Shown here: positions 1 to 5,051 of the stretch, in pieces | Layout of the letters: each line of letters starts with the position of its first letter | Numbering within the stretch: position 1 is the stretch's first letter | NCBI GenBank assembly: GCA_937132175.1 | Contig: CAKZNU010000081.1 | Location: 1-5,236 of the forward strand | Direction of reading: 5' to 3' | Length of the DNA: 5,236 bases | Origin: an uncultured euryarchaeote | GTDB taxonomy: Archaea > Nanohalarchaeota > Nanosalinia > Nanosalinales > Nanosalinaceae | Position numbers and translations under genes: made by a program | Notes under the pieces: generated by a model | The model's input: the letters and a program-made list of their open reading frames with translations, nothing else | Told to the model about the DNA's origin: nothing | The model's database searches: none

Positions 1-392
1 AGTCCTTTCTTTACTGCGTCTGTATCCGAATCAGAACGTCTGTCCCATTTTCTGAGACGGTAGTACTGTCCTCTTTTCTTGCCGGATACTTTTCCTATCT
101 CGGAGTTTTCCCCAATCTTGGTCTTCATGCCCTTGTCTGCCTTGGTGTAGGTGATCGAGGAGCCTACACGTTCCTTGGTCTTGTCCTCCGAGTCAAACAC
201 TCTGTACTCCTTGGAGGTATCGATCTTGTTGGAGTCTATCAGCGTCCCGCATTCTCTGCAGTATATTTCTCCTGTCGAAGTATCCTTCTGAAATCTTCTT
301 TCCCCGCACTCCGGGCATCCATCTCCTTCAGAAGACTCCTGTTTCTTTCTGTACTTTGTATCAATTGTGTCAGATGTTTTAGCCGTTGCCAT
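1..392 (-). CDS. tfb: Transcription initiation factor IIB (TFB), N-terminal part, cut by window edge
   Basis: Archaeal general transcription factor that bridges TBP-bound promoter DNA and RNA polymerase. I translated 130 codons from the ATG at 392; the frame stays open to the left edge, so the C-terminal cyclin-fold repeats are outside the window. Visible domains, in order: a charged N-terminal tail (1-25); a zinc ribbon with Cys26-x2-Cys29 and Cys45-x2-Cys48; then the B-finger/reader region, EYRVFD at 62-67, RVGSSITYTKADKG at 75-88 and KTKIG at 90-94, followed by the linker with RLRKW at 112-116. This order is diagnostic of TFB. The sequence differs from the haloarchaeal form I recall, which favours another halophilic lineage. 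The start is supported by a TATA box about 27 nt upstream, implying leaderless transcription. It lies 86 nt downstream of cruF on the same strand but has its own promoter; a functional link to the carotenoid genes is not implied. Confidence 0.95.
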   Translation of the reverse strand, partial: MATAKTSDTIDTKYRKKQESSEGDGCPECGERRFQKDTSTGEIYCRECGTLIDSNKIDTSKEYRVFDSEDKTKERVGSSITYTKADKGMKTKIGENSEIGKVSGKKRGQYYRLRKWDRRSDSDTDAVKKG

Positions 393-413
393 ATTACCCA
401 GATTATTCCAATC

Positions 414-423
414 TTTTTATATA
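414..423 (-). promoter_or_regulatory. TATA box of tfb
   Basis: Read on the minus strand the site is TATATAAAAA. Its centre is about 26-27 nt upstream of the A of the tfb ATG at 392, which puts the expected transcription start at or next to the start codon. No Shine-Dalgarno sequence precedes the ATG, so the mRNA is probably leaderless. The preceding bases (ACAAG) are a plausible but weak BRE. Confidence 0.75.
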
Positions 424-478
424 CTTGTATGGATATCTTGGTCACCATCTGGTAACAGCGATCCAGAGATTTCCCGTT

Positions 479-1270
479 TCAGGACTCCTCAAACGCAAAG
501 TTGAACTTCTCTGTTCTCCACAGTGCCAGGGAAAGAACGAGCACCGAAACAACAGGTATGATGTTTCCGTAGTAAAGATTTATGCTGCCCCAGAGGAACT
601 GGAAGGAGACCAGATCATCAAGCATGTAATCAGTCTCCAGCAGCCGGGATTCGAGATCTATGTTTCTGAATCCAGCCTCGATTATCAGGGTAGAGATCGA
701 GGCAGAGAGTATCCAGCCGGCGAAGTTCGAAAGAGGCACGCCGTGGAAAACGCCTCCTGTATAGCTCCATACCCCTAGAGAGACTGCGGCAGGATCAAGC
801 GCCAGATCCACCAGGAGTACTGCAGCTACTGTCGCCGGCAGACGGTTCCTGATGGAAGTGAAGCCTGAGAGAGTCGCGAGCAAAAACGCATTCAGGACGA
901 GAGGCACGAAGAAAAGAGGAAGGCCTATCGGAACCCCGGAAACCATCGGTCCCAGAGGAATCTCATAGAGGAACTCTCCGTACGGCCAGCCGGTCTTGAT
1001 CCCCACAAACTCTATGATGTATGCATACAGAGACACCGCAAGAAGAGCAACTGTTGTGTCTCTGTCAGTTACAGGGGCAAGTCCCGCAACAAGCGGAAGC
1101 CGCATGACAGATACTCCAGCAAGTATCAGCAGAGGGTTGAAGGAAAGTATATCCGGCAGAATACCCTCCGCAGATCCAAGGAACATAACTGCGCCGACAG
1201 CAGGAAAGATTACTGATATCAGAAACCTTCTCTCGCTTACAAACTCCTCTATGGATTCAGAAAGGGACAC
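479..1270 (-). CDS. cruF: Bisanhydrobacterioruberin hydratase CruF (C50 carotenoid hydratase, DUF422 family)
   Basis: Integral membrane carotenoid hydratase. In haloarchaea CruF adds water to the end groups of bisanhydrobacterioruberin, the last step to bacterioruberin. The product is 263 residues, with about seven hydrophobic stretches. Family motifs visible: Glu87 followed by TGWPYGEFLY (93-102), LGPMVSGVP (106-114), the membrane motif DLALDPAA (155-162), VWSY (167-170) and GVPLSNFAGW (177-186). The Asp/Glu residues in these motifs are the probable active-site residues. The start is GTG at 1270: a GGTGATC Shine-Dalgarno sits 4 nt upstream and the next Met is residue 29, inside the first membrane segment. 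It overlaps the end of lyeJ by 14 nt, so translation is probably coupled. The order desaturase-lyeJ-cruF matches the haloarchaeal crtD-lyeJ-cruF cluster (e.g. Haloarcula japonica). Function is by family and context. Confidence 0.9.
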   Translation of the reverse strand: MSLSESIEEFVSERRFLISVIFPAVGAVMFLGSAEGILPDILSFNPLLILAGVSVMRLPLVAGLAPVTDRDTTVALLAVSLYAYIIEFVGIKTGWPYGEFLYEIPLGPMVSGVPIGLPLFFVPLVLNAFLLATLSGFTSIRNRLPATVAAVLLVDLALDPAAVSLGVWSYTGGVFHGVPLSNFAGWILSASISTLIIEAGFRNIDLESRLLETDYMLDDLVSFQFLWGSINLYYGNIIPVVSVLVLSLALWRTEKFNFAFEES

Positions 1271-2099
1271 CTTTGATCACCCACAGGGATGCCAGGGTGC
1301 AGAAAGCACCTACCCCAGCGTTTATGTACGGATAGTACCAGTACGCCTCCGAGTCACTCATACCTGAGAGATAGAAGCCGGCTAACAGAGGAACATACAG
1401 GGACAGCAAGAGACCCCCCAGCGTACTGTAAATGGAAACTGATATGGACGCAAGCATCCAGAAACTACCGCAGTAAACGTAGGTGTAGTCTCTGCCCAGA
1501 AAGGTTGCAGTCGTGGATACACCGTTTTTCCTGTCGGGCTCTATGTCGGGTATGGCAGAAAAGGTATGCATCGCCATCGACCAGAACCATCCTCCCAGAA
1601 TCAAGGCCAGAGGCGGGAAGGAACCGGATACCTCCGTATATGCCACCACAAAGGGTATGATGTACAGACCGTTGCTCACTGAATCAAGGAAAGGTCTGGC
1701 CTTAAACCGGAAAGGCGGTGCACTGTAGGACACAGATAGTAAGACGAAAGCAGCAAGCGCCCAGCCTGTGGAATCAAGAAATATAGATAAAGGAACGGCA
1801 GCCAGGAGAGAAGCTAGGACAAAAGTATTAGTAACTACCGAGTCCCTGTACCTTGCCTCTTTACCCTGCTTCTTTGGGTTGTCCTCGTCTATATCCCTGT
1901 CGAAGTAGTCGTTCACTCCGTAAAGCATTATGTTGGCAGGCAGAAGAAAGTAGAGAAGAACAGCAAGGTTCTGGAGCGTGAGAAGCGCTGCTCTATCCGG
2001 TGCCGCCAGGACCATCCCAAGTGCAGCAGGGCCGGCAAGATATAGCCAGAACCGGGGCCTTGAGAGCTTCAGCAGGTATCTCAGGTTATCCTTTAAGAT
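1257..2099 (-). CDS. lyeJ: Lycopene elongase/1,2-hydratase LyeJ (UbiA-family prenyltransferase), non-ATG start
   Basis: Membrane prenyltransferase. In haloarchaea LyeJ adds C5 units from DMAPP to the ends of lycopene and hydrates them, giving the C50 skeleton. Numbered from the codon at 2099 (280 aa): SRPRFW and LYLAGP at 13-24, first Asp-rich motif NDYFDRDID at 63-71, YSAPP at 125-129, and second Asp-rich motif DIEPD at 185-189 followed by G and a TTATFLGR segment. The two Asp motifs bind Mg-diphosphate in UbiA enzymes. The first in-frame ATG is at 2015, but the conserved SRPRFW block lies upstream of it, so that start would cut off part of the first membrane helix. The frame is open up to a stop at 2106-2108 with no ATG, GTG or TTG. 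I chose ATC at 2099-2097 because GGTGA lies 6 nt before it, as in cruF; CTG at 2084 is the alternative. It overlaps the desaturase end by 14 nt. Confidence 0.85.
   Translation of the reverse strand: MLKDNLRYLLKLSRPRFWLYLAGPAALGMVLAAPDRAALLTLQNLAVLLYFLLPANIMLYGVNDYFDRDIDEDNPKKQGKEARYRDSVVTNTFVLASLLAAVPLSIFLDSTGWALAAFVLLSVSYSAPPFRFKARPFLDSVSNGLYIIPFVVAYTEVSGSFPPLALILGGWFWSMAMHTFSAIPDIEPDRKNGVSTTATFLGRDYTYVYCGSFWMLASISVSIYSTLGGLLLSLYVPLLAGFYLSGMSDSEAYWYYPYINAGVGAFCTLASLWVIKGVPF
1275..1281 (-). promoter_or_regulatory. Shine-Dalgarno site that sets the GTG start of cruF
   Basis: On the minus strand GGTGATC is a 7-base perfect match to the archaeal 16S 3' end (anti-SD GATCACC). It is 4 nt before the GTG at 1270-1268, or 6 nt counted from the GGTGA core. 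It lies inside the lyeJ coding region and supports translational coupling. Confidence 0.8.
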
Positions 2100-3558
2100 C
2101 CTCTGTCACCTTCTCCGCTGCGTGTTCCCCGCTGATAAGACACATAGGCATGCCGATACCAGGGTTGGTGTACTGTCCCACGTAGTATAGGCCTTCCATC
2201 TCCTTTGAACGCTGCTTCGGCCGGAAGACTGATGTCTGACGCAGGGTGTGTGCTATGCCCAGTGCCGTTCCGTTGTAGCTATTGTACTTTTCCTTGAACT
2301 CCTGTCCCGCAAAGATCTTCTCGTACTCTATGTCTTCCTCTATCTCGACACCTGTCTCTTCCTCCAGATCCTGGATTATGAGGTCTCTGAACTCCTGTCT
2401 CTGCTTGTCGGAGAGATCCAGCTCTGCAGCCAGAGGCACGAGTATGAAGATGGCTGATTTACCCTCGGGCGCTACAGTGTCGTCCGTATCCGAAGGATTG
2501 CAGATGTAGTATGATGGGTTCTCAGGTAACGCGGGTTCGTCAAATATCTTCTCGAAGTGTGGACTCCAGTCTTCCGGAAGCACAAGGCTGTGATGCTCAA
2601 GATCAACCTCCTTATCTATACCCATGTAGATCAGGAAGGCACTGGGAGCATACGTCCTGGAGTCCCAGTAATCCTCATCGTAGGTCGTATACTCATCTGG
2701 TACAAGCTCTGTCTCTGTGAAGGCATAGTCAGCGTTGGAAACGACGGCGTCAGCCTCTATTGTGCGGTCATCAGTCTCCACTATTGTTTCTCCGTCTTCC
2801 CTGTCTATTCTTCTGACGGGTTCATCCGTGGAAAACTCTACGCCTTTCTGTTCGGCAAGTTCCTTCATGCCCTCGACTACAGAGTATATACCTCCCTCCG
2901 GGTAGTATACACCCATGTTGAAGTCGACGTGGCTCATCAGGTTGTAGAGAGCAGGAGTATTGTTCGGCGAACCTCCGAGAAACACAAGAGTGTACTGCAT
3001 TACCTGTTGCAGCTTCGGGTTATCGAAGTACTCCTCAACGTGGTCCTGCATCTTCTTGATGAGGGAGATACCCCGGGCGTTTTTCAGTACATCAAGGGAG
3101 AGGTAGTCCCTGAAGTTGTTTCTGTCCTTGAGGACAAACTCATTCATACCTATCTCATAGGTTTCCTCCGACTTCGTGAGGTAACGTCTGAACTCGTCCG
3201 CAGCTCCTTCCTCATAGGTTTCGAAAAGTTCCGCAGCCTCCTCAGGGTTTGCAGGAACGTCCATGCGGTCTCCGTCCTTGAAGAAGATACTGTAGTTCGG
3301 ATCAAGACGGTGGAGTTCATAGAAATCCTTCTGCCTCACCCCGAGTTTCTCAAAGTATCTGTCAAATATATCGGGCATAAGGTACCAGGAAGGACCCATA
3401 TCAAAACGGTATCCGTCCTCCTCGAGAACCGAGGCACGGCCACCTACATGATCGTTTTTCTCTACTAGCTCAACATCAAAGCCTTCATCTGCCAGAAATG
3501 ACGCCGCTGAGAGCCCTCCGAAGCCTGCTCCGACAACGACAACTTTTTGCTGTGTCAT
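2086..3558 (-). CDS. crtI: Phytoene/carotenoid desaturase (CrtI/CrtD family, FAD-dependent)
   Basis: FAD-dependent, membrane-associated carotenoid desaturase, 490 aa, a normal family length. The N-terminal dinucleotide-binding motif is GAGFGG at 10-15 after a short beta strand, with the ribose-binding acidic residue Glu33 in VELVEKN and then GGRA at 39-42. The DMGPSWYLMPDIF block (53-65) is family-typical. The C-terminal FAD/substrate segment GLYYVGQYTNPGIGMPM is at 456-472. The protein is very acidic, fitting a salt-in halophile. I start at ATG 3558: a TATA box sits about 27 nt upstream, and the upstream in-frame ATG at 3615 would add a Cys/Lys-rich tail unlike the family and span that box. 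It is first in an operon with lyeJ and cruF. By sequence it resembles phytoene desaturases; by position it occupies the slot of haloarchaeal crtD (3,4-desaturase). The symbol crtI is the likelier of the two, since phytoene must be desaturated and no other desaturase is visible. Confidence 0.9.
   Translation of the reverse strand: MTQQKVVVVGAGFGGLSAASFLADEGFDVELVEKNDHVGGRASVLEEDGYRFDMGPSWYLMPDIFDRYFEKLGVRQKDFYELHRLDPNYSIFFKDGDRMDVPANPEEAAELFETYEEGAADEFRRYLTKSEETYEIGMNEFVLKDRNNFRDYLSLDVLKNARGISLIKKMQDHVEEYFDNPKLQQVMQYTLVFLGGSPNNTPALYNLMSHVDFNMGVYYPEGGIYSVVEGMKELAEQKGVEFSTDEPVRRIDREDGETIVETDDRTIEADAVVSNADYAFTETELVPDEYTTYDEDYWDSRTYAPSAFLIYMGIDKEVDLEHHSLVLPEDWSPHFEKIFDEPALPENPSYYICNPSDTDDTVAPEGKSAIFILVPLAAELDLSDKQRQEFRDLIIQDLEEETGVEIEEDIEYEKIFAGQEFKEKYNSYNGTALGIAHTLRQTSVFRPKQRSKEMEGLYYVGQYTNPGIGMPMCLISGEHAAEKVTEDLKG
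2106..2110 (-). promoter_or_regulatory. Putative Shine-Dalgarno site for a non-ATG start of lyeJ
   Basis: GGTGA on the minus strand, inside the last codons of the upstream desaturase gene. It is followed by 6 nt and then the in-frame ATC at 2099. The core-to-start distance equals that at cruF. A weaker alternative is AAAGG (2094-2090), 5 nt before the in-frame CTG at 2084. Confidence 0.5.
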
Positions 3559-3580
3559 AATGCATTTCTGGTGGATTGAT

Positions 3581-3588
3581 CTTTTATC
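3581..3588 (-). promoter_or_regulatory. TATA box of the crtI-lyeJ-cruF operon
   Basis: On the minus strand the site reads GATAAAAG, centred about 27 nt upstream of the ATG at 3558. The spacing places the transcript start at or next to the ATG, and there is no Shine-Dalgarno before it, so leaderless initiation is likely. It supports the start at 3558 over the upstream ATG at 3615. Confidence 0.65.
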
Positions 3589-3635
3589 CTTCGAGCACCG
3601 GAGCAAACAACACACTCGGAACCTCGATGATAGGA

Positions 3636-3648
3636 AGTATTGAAAAAC
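3636..3648 (+). promoter_or_regulatory. Weak TATA-like element of crtB
   Basis: AT-rich stretch GTATTGAAAAA centred about 29 nt upstream of the crtB ATG at 3672, preceded by purine-rich AGGA that could act as a BRE. It is a poor match to a TATA consensus. Position rather than sequence is the main support. Confidence 0.35.
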
Positions 3649-3671
3649 TGAGGGGTTCAGAACTTCCTTAG

Positions 3672-4484
3672 ATGAAACCGGAGATAAAGAGGATATTTAG
3701 CCAAAACTCAACCTCGTACTACTACAGCAGCCTGATATTTCCTCGAGAGATTAGAGAGGACGTATTCAAGCTATATGCGTACGTCAGGGTGGCAGATGAC
3801 TACGTGGACGACAAGCCACAGCAGCCGGAGAGGCTTCAGGAGATGAGAGAAAAGACTTTCGAAAACTGGGAGTCAGGAGAGACAGGAGACCTGGTTATTG
3901 ACTCCTTTCTCGAGACCGCAAGAGAAAACCGGTTTGAGAGAGAGTGGGTGGATGCATTCCTTACCTCTATGGAGATGGATCTGGAGAAGTCAAACTACGA
4001 ATCCATGGAGGAAACTCTCAAATATATCCATGGATCCGCCGAAGTCATAGGTCTAATGATGGTAAGAATACTGAACCTGGATGAGAAGGCAGAGAGACAT
4101 GCAAAGTTACTTGGAAGATCCATGCAGTACTGTAACTTCCTGCGGGACGTAAAGGAAGACCAGAAGCTTGGAAGAGGATATATCCCGGACGAAGAGATGA
4201 AGAAATACGGACTTGATAACCTTGAGAACCCGGAAGGTCAGGAGTACAGGGATTTCATCAGGTCTGAGGTCGAGAGGTACAGGGACTGGCAGGAGGAAGC
4301 AGAAAAAGGCATGAAGTACATACCGTACAGGGTAAGGGTTCCTGTTATTCTCTCATCACGCATATACAAATGGACCGCGGAAAGGATCTATGATGACCCC
4401 TCAGGGGCCTACAGGGACAAGAAAAAGCCGGGAAAACTCACTATCGCGAGACTACTACTTGGTTCACTTCCGGGCAGACCGTAG
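3672..4484 (+). CDS. crtB: Phytoene synthase CrtB
   Basis: Trans-isoprenyl diphosphate synthase (head-to-head) that condenses two geranylgeranyl diphosphates to phytoene, the committed carotenoid step. The product is 270 aa, at the short end for the family but with the expected core. Key motifs: Tyr/Ser-rich YYYSS at 16-20 followed by FP; first Asp-rich motif DDYVDD at 42-47; YIHGSAEVIG at 118-127; second Asp-rich motif DVKED at 159-163 within MQYCNFLRD, followed by LGRGYIP. The two Asp motifs bind Mg and the diphosphates. The start is fixed: the codon just before this ATG is an in-frame TAG, so no longer form exists. There is no Shine-Dalgarno, suggesting a leaderless mRNA. It diverges from the crtI-lyeJ-cruF operon. 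An unrecognised membrane-protein gene follows 36 nt downstream. Squalene synthase is a less likely alternative given the neighbours. Confidence 0.94.
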   Translation: MKPEIKRIFSQNSTSYYYSSLIFPREIREDVFKLYAYVRVADDYVDDKPQQPERLQEMREKTFENWESGETGDLVIDSFLETARENRFEREWVDAFLTSMEMDLEKSNYESMEETLKYIHGSAEVIGLMMVRILNLDEKAERHAKLLGRSMQYCNFLRDVKEDQKLGRGYIPDEEMKKYGLDNLENPEGQEYRDFIRSEVERYRDWQEEAEKGMKYIPYRVRVPVILSSRIYKWTAERIYDDPSGAYRDKKKPGKLTIARLLLGSLPGRP

Positions 4485-4492
4485 CGAAGTAA

Positions 4493-4503
4493 CTTAACTT
4501 ATC
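4493..4503 (+). promoter_or_regulatory. Possible TATA element for the downstream membrane-protein gene
   Basis: CTTAACTTATC lies about 23 nt (centre) upstream of the ATG at 4521, preceded by CGAAGTAA, which resembles a purine-rich BRE. If real, the small membrane protein can be transcribed separately from crtB as a leaderless mRNA. Co-transcription with crtB is equally possible given the 36-nt gap. Confidence 0.35.
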
Positions 4504-4520
4504 TCACCTATAGACTCTTC

Positions 4521-4994
4521 ATGAAAACTGAGATTACAGGATCAGAAGTGGTTCTTGCATGGGGAGTGACGTCTGGCATCGGTTGGATAGCTACGATATT
4601 CCTTACAGGCATAACACAGATTCTGGCTGCATGGACAGCGCTGATGGCTGTGCCAATAGGTATGACAGCTTACCTCTACATGAACGGACGCTCAAACCGG
4701 CTGCTGAACATGTGGTCTGTTCTGGTATCGGCAGTCATGGTACAGAACTATATAGTTCCTCTAAGATACGGGATTTACAGCTACCTTTATCTCTGGATCA
4801 TCGTAGGGCTTGCAGGATACATCTACACCTACAGGAGGCTGCCACCGCCATCACAAAGTTACTACAGGTACGCAGCCTATCTCTCTGCTGCATCATTGCC
4901 GCTTATAGCATTTGATTACAGGCTCACACCTGTGATCGGTGTTATAGCTCAGGGATTGCCGATGATCCATGATTACAGAAAGGTACACATGTAG
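4521..4994 (+). CDS. Unrecognised small polytopic membrane protein
   Basis: I do not recognise the family. The product is 157 aa and almost entirely hydrophobic, with about six membrane segments near 10-31, 34-54, 61-80, 86-104, 115-131 and 135-150. Short charged loops carry most of the Arg/Lys (57-60, 82, 105-106, 116, 134, 153-154). Only four acidic residues are visible (Glu4, Glu9, Asp132, Asp151), unlike the acidic soluble proteins around it. It is rich in Tyr and Trp, with a Pro-rich turn at 108-110. I see no PxE(E/D) motif of heterodimeric lycopene cyclases, no retinal-binding Lys region and no Brp/Blh-like length. It follows crtB by 36 nt on the same strand, so a role in carotenoid modification, transport or membrane organisation is possible but only by association. 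The start ATG at 4521 gives a short polar N-terminus before the first helix. The stop lies inside a 16-bp repeat. Confidence 0.75.
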   Translation: MKTEITGSEVVLAWGVTSGIGWIATIFLTGITQILAAWTALMAVPIGMTAYLYMNGRSNRLLNMWSVLVSAVMVQNYIVPLRYGIYSYLYLWIIVGLAGYIYTYRRLPPPSQSYYRYAAYLSAASLPLIAFDYRLTPVIGVIAQGLPMIHDYRKVHM

Positions 4995-5018
4995 AAAAGA
5001 GGGGTACACATGTAGAAA
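4982..5018 (+). repeat. Two-copy 16-bp direct repeat spanning the stop codon
   Basis: GGTACACATGTAGAAA occurs at 4982-4997 and again, identical, at 5003-5018, giving a period of 21 nt. The first copy contains the last codons and TAG stop of the membrane-protein gene; the second repeats the same Val-His-Met-stop coding pattern beyond it. The core ACATGT is palindromic. It is likely a small local tandem duplication. Confidence 0.85.
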
Positions 5019-5021
5019 GGG

Positions 5022-5042
5022 GGGGGAGAAACATTCTCCCCC
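5022..5042. terminator. GC-rich hairpin between convergent genes, possible bidirectional terminator
   Basis: A perfect 9-bp inverted repeat, GGGGGAGAA (5022-5030) and TTCTCCCCC (5034-5042), with a 3-nt ACA loop. It lies 27 nt after the stop of the plus-strand membrane protein and 9 nt after the stop of the minus-strand gene at 5052. On the plus strand it is followed by TTCTT, only modestly T-rich; on the minus strand a C-run and TTT follow. The convergent position supports termination or 3'-end protection for both transcripts. Confidence 0.6.
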
Positions 5043-5051
5043 TTCTTGCCT

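Larger units (their letters stand above)
3559..3671. promoter_or_regulatory. Divergent intergenic region between crtI and crtB
   Basis: A 113-nt gap that holds the promoters for both arms of the carotenoid cluster. Besides the TATA candidates, it contains an inverted repeat AGGAAGT (3632-3638) / ACTTCCT (3662-3668) and a 9-bp palindrome GTTCAGAAC (3655-3663), both close to the crtB start. These could be operators for shared control of the two units, but nothing here proves binding. Confidence 0.5.

Noticed and set aside
239..448. Short minus-strand open frame overlapping the tfb start
   Set aside because: It is out of frame with the zinc-ribbon and B-finger coding, and runs across the tfb TATA box.
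448..467. TCTGG/CCAGA stem between cruF and tfb as a terminator
   Set aside because: Only 5 bp with a 10-nt loop and no T-run after it; too weak to call.
386..778. Plus-strand open frame antisense to the end of cruF
   Set aside because: It overlaps cruF and the tfb promoter, has no recognisable motif and no promoter or SD; taken as a shadow frame.
2013..2015. First in-frame ATG as the start of lyeJ
   Set aside because: It would remove the conserved SRPRFW and LYLAGP segments and part of the first membrane helix, and no SD or TATA stands before it.
2557..3468. Long open frame (about 300 codons) on the plus strand, antisense to the desaturase
   Set aside because: It lies wholly within a well-supported gene, shows no family motif, and its composition is what an antisense frame of an acidic protein gives.
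3559..3615. N-terminal extension of the desaturase to an ATG at 3615
   Set aside because: The extra 19 residues are Cys/Lys/Arg-rich and unlike the family, and the TATA box lies inside this stretch about 27 nt before the ATG at 3558.
4559..4915. Second plus-strand frame overlapping the small membrane protein
   Set aside because: The other frame has coherent membrane helices and a good start; this one is a polar, mixed-composition shadow.
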